DNA from: Burkholderiales bacterium
GTDB lineage: Bacteria; Pseudomonadota; Gammaproteobacteria; Burkholderiales; SHXO01
Reading direction: 5' to 3'
DNA length: 5,324 nucleotides
NCBI GenBank assembly: GCA_026125625.1
Contig: JAHCKU010000249.1
Span: 1-5,324, forward strand
The translations under genes were made by a program, and so were the position numbers. Positions 1 to 5,193 of the stretch are shown piece by piece. How positions within the stretch are numbered: the stretch's first letter is position 1; each line of letters starts with the position of its first letter. The notes below the pieces were generated by a model. That model made no database searches. It was not told the origin of the DNA and was given only the letters and a program-made list of their open reading frames with translations.

Positions 1-2
1 TG

Positions 3-476
3 AATGCAATCGATATCCGGGGCCGCGGCGGCGAAAAGCTGCGCGACCACTGGGTCGGCGGACCGAAGACGTACCTCGGGCTGCAGGTGGCCGGCTTCCC
101 GAACCTGTTCACCATCACCGGACCGGGCAGCCCGTCGGTGCTCACGAACATGCTGCCGTCGATCGAGCAGCACGTGGACTGGATCGCCGATTGCATCGCG
201 CATTTGCGCGCACGAGATATGGCGTACATCGAGGCGACGGAAGAGGCGCAGGAGGCCTGGGTCGAGCACGTGCGCCAGGTGGCCGACCCCAACCTGCGCG
301 CGGTGTGCAGCTCGTGGTATATCGGCGCGAACGTGCCGGGCAAGCCACGCGTGTTCATGCCCTACATCGGCGGCTTTCCGCAATACGTGCGCAAGTGTGA
401 AGAAGTCGTGGCGGCAGGCTACGCCGGATTCACGCTCGTGCCTTCCAGGCGCCGTGCGACGGCTGCGGCCGGTTGA
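3..476 (+). CDS. Baeyer-Villiger-type flavin monooxygenase, C-terminal fragment (5' end outside window)
   Basis: The open frame enters from the left edge in phase 3 and ends at TGA 474-476, giving about 157 C-terminal residues of a protein that is normally about 500-600 residues long. The segment GPGSPSVLTNMLPSIEQH followed by VDWIADCIAHL is characteristic of class B flavoprotein monooxygenases of the cyclohexanone/phenylacetone monooxygenase type, as are the downstream NVPGKPRVFMPYIGGFPQY and GYAGFTL stretches. Such enzymes use FAD, NADPH and O2 in the cytoplasm to insert oxygen next to a ketone, giving an ester or lactone. The FAD- and NADPH-binding Rossmann motifs and the family fingerprint lie upstream of the window, so catalytic integrity cannot be judged. 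A short Arg/Ala-rich tail (PSRRRATAAAG) follows the usual family end. The substrate cannot be inferred. A flavin N-oxygenating monooxygenase is the less likely alternative. Confidence 0.9.
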   Translation, partial: NAIDIRGRGGEKLRDHWVGGPKTYLGLQVAGFPNLFTITGPGSPSVLTNMLPSIEQHVDWIADCIAHLRARDMAYIEATEEAQEAWVEHVRQVADPNLRAVCSSWYIGANVPGKPRVFMPYIGGFPQYVRKCEEVVAAGYAGFTLVPSRRRATAAAG

Positions 477-489
477 TCATCGACGCGAA

Positions 490-537
490 CCCGGCGTAGC
501 CGGGAGTCGCGCGTGCTTCTTTTCACGCGACTCCCGG
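490..537. terminator. Hairpin between convergent genes, terminator-like
   Basis: A perfect 12-bp inverted repeat (CCGGGAGTCGCG at 500-511 and its complement at 526-537) encloses a 14-nt loop. It starts 23 nt after the flavin monooxygenase stop and ends 8 nt before the stop of the minus-strand gene, the usual place for a bidirectional terminator. A second, smaller hairpin (CCCGGC at 490-495, loop GTA, GCCGGG at 499-504) shares bases 500-504 with the left arm, so the two cannot form together. Neither side has a clear U-tract, so an intrinsic terminator is likely but not certain. Confidence 0.55.
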
Positions 538-545
538 ATTCCTGC

Positions 546-818
546 TTACGCGCGACCCAGGCGGTCCGTCGTCTCCGCGCTGATCTGCGGTTTCGTCGTG
601 CCGGTCACGGCCAGCTTAGCTTCCAGCGGCAGACCACCTTGTCGTCCTGGTACGGCATCGACCTCGTTGGCTGCAACGTTCTTGCCGGTCACGATCTTGC
701 TGGCGGCGTAGACGCTGTCGCGGCCATGGGGCTGGACGGCTTGTGCGTCGGCGGCGAAGGTGCTGGAGGAAACGACTGCGAGAGCAGCGGCGGCGAGTGT
801 GGTGCGAAGTGCGTTCAT
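546..818 (-). CDS. Small secreted/periplasmic protein of unknown function (90 aa)
   Basis: I chose the ATG at 818 because AGGAG (825-829) lies 6 nt upstream. The same frame extends to 857, but that extension has no ribosome site and would put a charged segment before the signal peptide. Residues 1-22 form a good Sec signal peptide: MNALR, then a hydrophobic stretch TTLAAAALAVVSSS, then a cleavage region TFA/ADA with likely cleavage after A22 or A25. The mature chain of about 65-68 residues is hydrophilic, with no cysteine, no membrane segment and no family motif I recognise. It is rich in Ala, Thr, Val and Gly and includes KIVTGKNVAANEVDAVPGRQ. The stop is TAA at 546-548. The gene lies downstream of the TerB/DUF697 gene on the same strand, but the 166-nt gap with a strong dyad argues for separate transcription. 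The signal peptide, ribosome site and terminator-like hairpin all support a real gene; its function is unknown. Confidence 0.75.
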   Translation of the reverse strand: MNALRTTLAAAALAVVSSSTFAADAQAVQPHGRDSVYAASKIVTGKNVAANEVDAVPGRQGGLPLEAKLAVTGTTKPQISAETTDRLGRA

Positions 819-824
819 CGTGAT

Positions 825-829
825 CTCCT
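825..829 (-). promoter_or_regulatory. Ribosome binding site of the small secreted protein gene
   Basis: Read on the minus strand, AGGAG sits 6 nt before the ATG at 818. It decides this start over the in-frame upstream ATG at 857, which has no comparable purine-rich sequence. Confidence 0.7.
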
Positions 830-856
830 GATCTCTACGTTGAGGAAGATTTTTCA

Positions 857-899
857 AACAGAAGCAAACCGGTTGATGTGGGATTGCATTGCTTCTGTT
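857..899. repeat. Perfect 11-bp inverted repeat upstream of the small secreted protein gene
   Basis: AACAGAAGCAA at 857-867 is exactly complementary to TTGCTTCTGTT at 889-899, with 21 nt between the arms. It lies 85 nt beyond the stop of the TerB/DUF697 gene and 38 nt before the start of the small gene, both on the minus strand. On that strand the second arm is followed by TGAAAAATC, an A-rich and not T-rich tail, so a classical intrinsic terminator is not well supported. A regulator binding site or a 5' leader hairpin for the small gene is equally possible. Confidence 0.6.
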
Positions 900-984
900 G
901 GAGTAGAGCAGGGATTGGACGGAAACCTTACAGGCGCTGCGAAAGATTCATGCAGCACCGCACTGTCGCGCCACGGGGACAATC

Positions 985-1950
985 TCAGCCGCCGCGCACC
1001 AGGTTCACCAGCTGCCGCGCATCGAGGGTCGAGGCCTTGTTCTGGATCTCGCCGGCGTACCGACCATACATGCCCTTGCCCTGCTGCAGCATGGATTCGA
1101 ACGCCTGCTTCAGGCGTGATGCATCGAGCGTGCGCCCGCCAGCGTAGTACACCTTGGCGACCTGCCCCAGCGCGTAGGTAGTGGCGAAGGACAGGCCGAT
1201 GCTGGTCGCAGCCTTTCCGGCTGAGCCGAGCATGCCACCGCCGGCTTTCTTGAGCAGACCGCCGATCAGCTTGCGTCCAATCTGCTCGAGATACTGGCCG
1301 GTGAGGCCGACGCCGAGTGTGGCAAGCAGATCCTTGATATGGCCGCGGTCGAGCTCGTAGCCGTATTGCTTGCCGACGCGGTAGACCATCTTCATCTGCA
1401 GCGGGATGATCGCCATCGAGGCCATCGATTCCGGCAACAGCTCGAGCGCACCGTTGAGGATGGAGTAGTTGAGGATCATCTTGTCGAGCGCTGCATCGTC
1501 GGCGACGGTTGCGCTCACCGCCGCCGTGGCAGCGACTCCAGCGGCTGCGGGCACCACCGCCGGCAGCGGAAGCGCCGCATCCACCACCGCATCCGCCTGT
1601 GAAGCGAAGGCCGCGCCGTCGGCAGCCGGCAAACTCAGGGCGCTGCCGAGCCGGACCAGGAAAGCTCGTTCCGCGTCGGTCGCCGTACCATCAGCGTCAC
1701 ACGTGCACACCGCCATTTCGTATGCGAGCTGTCTGCCTCGAGCGGAATCGATCTGTGCCGCGGTCTCTTCCAGGGTCCGGCGCTCGAGCAGGACGTCCTG
1801 GTACAGCGCCGCGAGATTGAGATCTGATTCCGGTGCCAGACTCTCGGCAATGCGCCTGATCTCGTCACGCTCGCGCTCGTCCTTGTGCCCGTCCGCGAAC
1901 GCCGCCATGAGGCTGATGGTGAGGATTGCTCTGATTTCCTGTTCGTTCAT
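985..1950 (-). CDS. TerB-like / DUF697 (YcjF-like) two-domain protein
   Basis: The protein has 321 residues and starts at ATG 1950. No good Shine-Dalgarno sequence precedes the start, but the N-terminus begins exactly where the domain does. Residues 1-108 resemble the all-helical TerB (tellurite resistance B) fold: FADGHKDERERDE around D20, D24 and E27, then a similar acidic segment DADGTATDAERAFL around residues 85-98. Residues 109-155 are a low-complexity Ala/Pro/Val linker. Residues 156-272 match the DUF697/YcjF type, which is often found next to or fused with GTPases: MILNYSILNGALELLPES, then IIPLQMKMVYRVGKQYG, then helices with Gly/Ala-rich, weakly amphipathic segments (LIGGLLKKAGGGMLGSAG, SFATTYALGQVAKVYYAGG) that could lie on or in a membrane. 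The C-terminus (273-321) is helical and charged. No signal peptide is seen. TerB-like domains are associated with metal binding and stress responses; DUF697 has no established biochemical role. It is divergent from the di-heme cytochrome gene. Confidence 0.85.
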   Translation of the reverse strand: MNEQEIRAILTISLMAAFADGHKDERERDEIRRIAESLAPESDLNLAALYQDVLLERRTLEETAAQIDSARGRQLAYEMAVCTCDADGTATDAERAFLVRLGSALSLPAADGAAFASQADAVVDAALPLPAVVPAAAGVAATAAVSATVADDAALDKMILNYSILNGALELLPESMASMAIIPLQMKMVYRVGKQYGYELDRGHIKDLLATLGVGLTGQYLEQIGRKLIGGLLKKAGGGMLGSAGKAATSIGLSFATTYALGQVAKVYYAGGRTLDASRLKQAFESMLQQGKGMYGRYAGEIQNKASTLDARQLVNLVRGG

Positions 1951-1958
1951 CGCTGATG

Positions 1959-1971
1959 TACTGAGTCAGTA
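1959..1971. promoter_or_regulatory. 13-bp dyad next to the TerB/DUF697 start, possible operator
   Basis: TACTGAGTCAGTA is a perfect 6-bp inverted repeat around a single central base. It sits 8 bp upstream of the start codon of the minus-strand gene in the divergent spacer. The position would suit a repressor site or a leader hairpin. There is no independent evidence of binding, and a dyad of this size can occur by chance. Confidence 0.3.
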
Positions 1972-1983
1972 GTACGTTGAAGA

Positions 1984-2017
1984 ATGCTCGCCCCATCGGG
2001 GCATGCACTTTGAGCAT
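1984..2017. repeat. Nested inverted repeats in the divergent spacer
   Basis: An outer 6-bp pair (ATGCTC at 1984-1989, GAGCAT at 2012-2017) encloses a tight inner hairpin (GCCCC at 1990-1994, loop ATC, GGGGC at 1998-2002). Both stems are perfect and could form in a transcript or as DNA. The location between two divergent genes suggests a regulatory role, but no T-tract or recognised riboswitch is present. The rest of the 141-bp spacer (1951-2091) holds no promoter I can call with confidence. Confidence 0.4.
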
Positions 2018-2091
2018 CGTCCGGTACAAGAGTTCGCCCATCCGCCATTCGGAATAGCGCCTTGCTGCGGGCGCGGTGTGAGTGCGACATA

Positions 2092-3561
2092 ATGCAGTGT
2101 CCGTTCGCCATCGTAGCCATGCCTCGCTTTGTCCTGCATCTGCTCGCCGCTGCCGCCGCCCTGTTGCCCGCCGGTGCGCGGCTCGATCCGGTCGATGATC
2201 TGTCCGCGCTCGCGCTATCCGGTGGTGCGCTCAGTGTCATGGACGCATCCGAGACCGCCTACACCCATCCGGCGGTCGGCCTCGATGCACGTCAGATGGA
2301 GCTGTTCGCGCTCGGTCACAAGATGTTCAGCAACCGCTGGGCATTTTTCTGGTTCGAGAACGCCGAGTTCGGTCGCGGACCGACGTCCAATGCGCAAGCC
2401 TGCACCACCTGCCACGCCAACAACGGTCGCGGCCTGACCACCGGCACGCCGCCGCTGCCATCGGTAGGGGCCGCAGGCGAGGTGCGCGATCATCACATCA
2501 CGGTGCCGTTCGAGCCAGCACCGAACGTGGTGGTGCGTGTGAGCCTGCCCGGAGCGGACGCGCACGGCGGGCCGCTGCCGCATCCGCAATACGGCGACCA
2601 GCTGCAGAACTTCGGCGTGAAAGGTGTGGTGGCACCGGAGGCGAGCTTCACGATCGAATGGAGCGAGCAGGTGGTGATGCTCGACGACGGCGAGCGCGTG
2701 TCCTTGCGCAAGCCGATGCTGACAATTGGAGAGCTCGGCTATGGTGCCCTGGGGGAGGACGCGCTCACCAGTCTGCGTATCGCGCCCCCGCTGATCGGGC
2801 TCGGTCTGCTGGAAGCGATTCCCGAGGAGACCATCCTGGCGCTGGCGGCACGCGCGCCGGTGGATGGCATCCGCGGCAAGGTCAATCGCGTATGGGACGA
2901 GAGCCAGGGCAAGACCGTGCTCGGACGCTTCGGGCTCAAGGCCAATCACGGCAGTTTGCGCGAGCAGGTGGCCATTGCCTTCTTCAACGATATCGGCCTG
3001 AGCACACCGGTGTATCCGGAGCAGAACTGCCCGCCGATGAGCCAGACCTGCCGCGAGCAGATGGTGGCGGGCAGGCCGGAGATCACTGCGCTGCGCCTGG
3101 CCGCAACCAAACTGTACGTGCGCGCGCTCGCGGTGCCGGTGCGCAGGAACGTGGACGACGTACAGGTGCGCCATGGTGAAACACTGTTCACCCGCGCGCG
3201 CTGTGCCATATGTCACGTACCCGAACTGCGCACCGGTCCGTTTCCCGAGATGCCACAACTCGCGCATCAGACCATCCGCCCATTCACCGATCTGTTGTTG
3301 CATGACATGGGCGAGGGGCTGTCCGATCACCGACCCGACTATCTCGCCGGCGGCAGCGAATGGCGTACACCGCCGTTGTGGGGCATCGGCCTGGCGCAGC
3401 GGGTCAACGGCGCAGACGGTTTCCTGCACGACGGCCGGGCGCGCAATTTCACCGAAGCCATCATGTGGCACGGCGGCGAGGCGGAAGTGTCACGTGCGGC
3501 ATTCGCCGGAATGAGCCGGGTGGAGCGTGAGGCGCTGGTCGCTTTCCTGCAATCGCTGTGA
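2092..3561 (+). CDS. Di-heme oxidoreductase (DHOR/DUF1111 family), periplasmic c-type cytochrome
   Basis: From ATG 2092 the protein has 489 residues, within the usual family length. A signal peptide is evident (hydrophobic FVLHLLAAAAALLPAGA, likely cleavage near A29), so it should be periplasmic. ATG 2119 (MPRFVLHLL) gives a more typical signal peptide, while 2092 has a weak GTGAG 9 nt upstream; the choice is open. Two heme c sites are present: CTTCH at 104-108, followed by ANNGRG, and CAICH at 371-375, followed by VPELRTG. The C-terminal part carries family hallmarks: LLLHDMGEGLSD (H404), EWRTPPLWG (423-431), FLHDGRARNFTEAI (H446) and WHGGEAE (459-465), ending EREALVAFLQSL. The family is distantly related to di-heme peroxidases and MauG and is often annotated as thiol oxidoreductase, but its electron donor and substrate are not established. 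An imelysin-like partner, which I recall near some homologues, is not seen here. The SDR gene follows after 67 bp. Confidence 0.93.
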   Translation: MQCPFAIVAMPRFVLHLLAAAAALLPAGARLDPVDDLSALALSGGALSVMDASETAYTHPAVGLDARQMELFALGHKMFSNRWAFFWFENAEFGRGPTSNAQACTTCHANNGRGLTTGTPPLPSVGAAGEVRDHHITVPFEPAPNVVVRVSLPGADAHGGPLPHPQYGDQLQNFGVKGVVAPEASFTIEWSEQVVMLDDGERVSLRKPMLTIGELGYGALGEDALTSLRIAPPLIGLGLLEAIPEETILALAARAPVDGIRGKVNRVWDESQGKTVLGRFGLKANHGSLREQVAIAFFNDIGLSTPVYPEQNCPPMSQTCREQMVAGRPEITALRLAATKLYVRALAVPVRRNVDDVQVRHGETLFTRARCAICHVPELRTGPFPEMPQLAHQTIRPFTDLLLHDMGEGLSDHRPDYLAGGSEWRTPPLWGIGLAQRVNGADGFLHDGRARNFTEAIMWHGGEAEVSRAAFAGMSRVEREALVAFLQSL

Positions 3562-3612
3562 TACAAACCACGTAACAAGTAGAACCGATGTGCCGGAGCC
3601 ACGGCCACTGAC

Positions 3613-3625
3613 GAGGAGAGAGGAG
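3613..3625 (+). promoter_or_regulatory. Purine-rich ribosome binding region of the SDR gene
   Basis: GAGGAGAGAGGAG contains two AGGAG cores, 10 nt and 3 nt before ATG 3629. It fixes that ATG as the start, although the open frame continues upstream to 3527 inside the preceding cytochrome gene. The doubled core suggests strong translation. Confidence 0.75.
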
Positions 3626-3628
3626 ACC

Positions 3629-4465
3629 ATGCAGGGAAAAGTTGCCATCGTCACCGGCGCCGCCGGCGGCTTCGGTCGCGTTCTGGTGTGCGCGCTGCTC
3701 GAGCAGGGCGCGAGCGTGGCCGCCCTGGACGTGAGCGAGCCCGGCCTGGCCCAGTTGCGCGCCTCGCTGCCCGGGTATGATGATCGCCTGCTGTGTGCCG
3801 TCACCGATATCGCCGACTACCGTGCCTGCGAGCGTGCCGCCACCGATACCGCCGCGCGCTTCGGCGGCGTGCACATCCTCATCAACAATGGCGCGCTCGG
3901 CTTGAACGTGCTGCGTGAAGACTGCATGGACAATCTGGTCGGTATCCGCGAGCTCACGCCAGAGATCTGGAACCGCTTCATCGCGGTCAACCTGACCGGC
4001 GCATGGAACATGACGCGCGTGTGCATCGAGCCCATGCTTGCCCAGCGCTGGGGCCGCATCATCGACGTCACCACCAGCTTCTTCACGATGCTGCGCGGAA
4101 GCTTCCATCCCTATGGACCATCCAAGGCCGGCATGGAGGCCATGGCTGCCGGCCATGCCAAGGAGTTCGCCGGCACCGGCGTGACCGTCAACGTGGTGGT
4201 CCCGGGCGGACCGGCGGATACGCCGATGGTGCCGAGCAGCTCGTCCTTCAAGCGCGAGAATCTGATCCCGCCAAGCGCCATGGTGGCACCGATCGTATGG
4301 CTATGCTCGGAGGCGGCCAACGACGTCACCGGCAATCGCTACGTCGCGGCGCAGTGGGACCCACGTGCGCCGCAGCAGGAAGTCGAGCAGCGCTGCCGTG
4401 CACCGATCGCCTGGCCGCAGCTGGCGCAATCGCCGGTGTGGCCCGGCGGCAAGCCGGCAGAGTGA
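3629..4465 (+). CDS. Short-chain dehydrogenase/reductase (SDR), NAD(P)-dependent
   Basis: The 278-residue protein starts at ATG 3629 behind a strong ribosome site; the sequence MQGKVAIVTGAAGGFGR places the first beta strand at the very start, as expected for a classical SDR. The TGxxxGxG cofactor motif is at residues 9-16 and the catalytic YxxxK is Y162-K166 (YGPSK). The structural motif reads NNGA at 86-89 instead of the usual NNAG. The catalytic Ser is probably S150, 12 residues before Tyr; the standard 13-residue position is occupied by T149. The late PG-containing segment (VVVPGGPADT) and VTGNRYVAA are typical. D39 near the end of beta strand 2 (AALDVSE) suggests a preference for NAD(H), a weak inference. 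It would oxidise a secondary alcohol or reduce a ketone or aldehyde in the cytoplasm. It may form a transcription unit with the cytochrome upstream or the ABM gene downstream (120-bp gap); the substrate is unknown. Confidence 0.93.
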   Translation: MQGKVAIVTGAAGGFGRVLVCALLEQGASVAALDVSEPGLAQLRASLPGYDDRLLCAVTDIADYRACERAATDTAARFGGVHILINNGALGLNVLREDCMDNLVGIRELTPEIWNRFIAVNLTGAWNMTRVCIEPMLAQRWGRIIDVTTSFFTMLRGSFHPYGPSKAGMEAMAAGHAKEFAGTGVTVNVVVPGGPADTPMVPSSSSFKRENLIPPSAMVAPIVWLCSEAANDVTGNRYVAAQWDPRAPQQEVEQRCRAPIAWPQLAQSPVWPGGKPAE

Positions 4466-4472
4466 GCGTCGA

Positions 4473-4508
4473 CGAAGCGGAATTTACACGGAAGCTTCGA
4501 GTTTCTTT
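4473..4508 (+). terminator. Weak possible terminator after the SDR gene
   Basis: CGAAGC (4473-4478) can pair with GCTTCG (4494-4499) across a 15-nt loop, followed by AGTTTCTTT. It begins 8 nt after the SDR stop. The stem is only 6 bp and the loop long, so it may be leaky or fortuitous, and the ABM gene could still be co-transcribed. Confidence 0.3.
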
Positions 4509-4572
4509 AGAGCGGCTGCCTCACGCCGAGGTGGCTGATGCAGCATCCGCAACACCTTACATCACATCCACG

Positions 4573-4578
4573 AAGGAG
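4573..4578 (+). promoter_or_regulatory. Ribosome binding site of the ABM monooxygenase gene
   Basis: AAGGAG lies 7 nt before ATG 4586. It selects this start over the in-frame ATG at 4538, which would add 16 residues (MQHPQHLTSHPRRSIS) unlike the family N-terminus. Confidence 0.75.
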
Positions 4579-4585
4579 CATCAGC

Positions 4586-4897
4586 ATGGTTCACGTCATC
4601 GCCATCATCACTGCCAAATCCGGCCAACGCAATGCGATCCTGGAAGCGATCCGCGCCAACCTGGCGGCAGTGCGGGCCGAGCAAGGCTGCATCGAGTACG
4701 GTCCGGCGATCGATGCGCAGGATGTCGGTCCGTTTCAGACCAAGGCCGGTGACGATGTCATCTTCGTCATCGAGAAGTGGGCTGACCTGAACGCCCTGCG
4801 CGCGCATGCTGCGGCCCCGCACATGGCCGCGTATGCGGCCAAGGTCAAGGATCTGATCGCCAGCCGCGTGATCCACGTGCTGAGCTCGGCAGAGTAG
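4586..4897 (+). CDS. Putative quinol monooxygenase, ABM (antibiotic biosynthesis monooxygenase) fold
   Basis: The 103-residue protein has the length and pattern of single-domain ABM proteins, which form ferredoxin-like alpha+beta dimers. Strand 1 is HVIAIITAKSGQ (3-14), helix 1 NAILEAIRANLAAVRAEQGC (16-35), strand 2 IEYGPAID, then DVIFVIEKWAD (57-67) with the conserved E63-x-W65, and a helix with the typical H74 and H79 (RAHAAAPHMAAYAAKV). Members act without cofactor or metal on electron-rich phenolics or quinols, as known for YgiN and the ActVA-Orf6 class, though many are uncharacterised. Dimeric and cytoplasmic are expected from the family. Its neighbours, an SDR and an aldo/keto reductase, fit metabolism of a phenolic, quinone or ketone compound. 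A small stem-loop directly follows the stop codon. Confidence 0.9.
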   Translation: MVHVIAIITAKSGQRNAILEAIRANLAAVRAEQGCIEYGPAIDAQDVGPFQTKAGDDVIFVIEKWADLNALRAHAAAPHMAAYAAKVKDLIASRVIHVLSSAE

Positions 4898-4915
4898 GAG
4901 CCGCTCAATCGGCTC
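4898..4915 (+). terminator. Stem-loop directly after the ABM gene
   Basis: GAGCCG (4898-4903) and CGGCTC (4910-4915) form a perfect 6-bp GC-rich stem with a 6-nt loop, starting at the base after the TAG stop. No T-tract follows, so it is either a 3'-end-stabilising hairpin or a poor terminator. Confidence 0.4.
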
Positions 4916-4931
4916 ATGCAGAAAAGCAACG

Positions 4932-4964
4932 GCAGGATGTCTCGCTGCGCTCGACATGACACCG
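4932..4964 (-). repeat. Left inverted-repeat end of the intergenic element
   Basis: Read on the minus strand it begins CGGTGTCATGTCGAGCG and ends ATCCTGC, matching the right end with five differences. It can fold as ATGTC/GACAT with an 11-nt loop. Confidence 0.7.
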
Positions 4965-4995
4965 ATGGGTGGCCAGGCGTCCTGCTATGCGACAC

Positions 4996-5146
4996 GTCGA
5001 CTGCAATGGTCCGCGGTGTCACGTTGACCGCAATGGTCGATGGTGTCGCGTCGACCGCAATGGTCCATGGCGCCGCCTCGGCTGCAATAGTCTCCTGGCC
5101 GCAATAGTCTATGGTGTCATCCCAGCGCAATAATCCACGGTGTCAT
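4996..5146 (+). repeat. Tandem array with 27-bp period (about six degenerate units)
   Basis: Units lie at 4996-5022, 5023-5049 and 5050-5076 (27 bp each), 5077-5095 (19 bp, truncated), 5096-5120 (25 bp) and 5121-5146 (26 bp). The core is GACCGCAATGGTCCATGG followed by TGTCAC or TGTCAT. GACC-GCAAT-GGTC can form a small 4-bp stem in units 2 and 3, and units 1 and 4 keep it through G-U pairs. The three full units are the most alike and the last three have drifted or lost bases. The final GGTGTCAT of the array is also the beginning of the right inverted-repeat end. Confidence 0.8.
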
Positions 5147-5176
5147 CCCGAGCGGAGCGAGGGATCCTGCTTTTTT
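5138..5176 (+). repeat. Right inverted-repeat end of the intergenic element, ending in a T-tract
   Basis: It begins CGGTGTCATCCCGAGCGG, folds as ATCCC/GGGAT around an 11-nt loop, and continues CCTGC then six T residues (5171-5176). The hairpin followed by T residues looks like a weak intrinsic terminator for plus-strand transcription, just before the aldo/keto reductase gene. Confidence 0.65.
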
Positions 5177-5193
5177 CAAGGACATCGATCGCC

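Larger units (their letters stand above)
4919..5176. mobile_element. MITE-like or REP-like intergenic element with inverted ends and internal tandem repeats
   Basis: The 33 bp at 4932-4964 and at 5138-5170 are inverted copies of each other, 28 of 33 positions agreeing. Similarity continues outward, after a 5-nt gap, into A-rich (left) and T-rich (right) runs. Each copy contains a 5-bp stem with an 11-nt loop: ATGTC/GACAT at 4937-4941/4953-4957 and ATCCC/GGGAT at 5145-5149/5161-5165. Four of the five mismatches between copies are two compensated base pairs of this stem. The interior holds a tandem array with a 27-bp period. No transposase gene is inside and no target-site duplication is obvious. 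The right end resembles, from memory, dispersed short repeats of the type TCATCCCGAGCG...GCGAGGGATC seen between genes in many bacteria. A non-autonomous mobile element or a REP/BIME-like unit is the best reading. Confidence 0.6.

Noticed and set aside
2062..2093. A possible promoter (TTGCTG ... CATAAT) before the di-heme cytochrome gene
   Set aside because: The spacing between the two hexamers is 20 bp, and the second overlaps one of the candidate start codons, so a sigma-70 promoter is not supported.
2215..3471. A 418-residue open frame on the minus strand, opposite the di-heme cytochrome gene
   Set aside because: It is an antisense shadow in GC-rich DNA. The plus strand carries two CxxCH heme sites and family motifs, while this frame is rich in His, Arg and Gln with no recognisable domain.
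3461..4156. A 231-residue open frame on the minus strand, opposite the SDR gene
   Set aside because: It overlaps the end of the cytochrome gene and most of the SDR gene, both well supported, and has no family resemblance or ribosome site.
4003..4752. A 249-residue plus-strand frame spanning the SDR and ABM genes
   Set aside because: It is an out-of-frame reading of two recognised genes, rich in Arg, Gly and His, and crosses their intergenic gap.
4916..5107. A 63-residue open frame across the tandem array, giving 9-residue repeats of the type TAMVxGVxx
   Set aside because: It has no ribosome site, starts just after a hairpin, and its repeats follow from the 27-bp DNA period. The opposite strand is equally open, so it looks non-coding.
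4996..5146. A CRISPR array
   Set aside because: The units are directly adjacent with no unique spacers, they are degenerate, and no cas gene is present.
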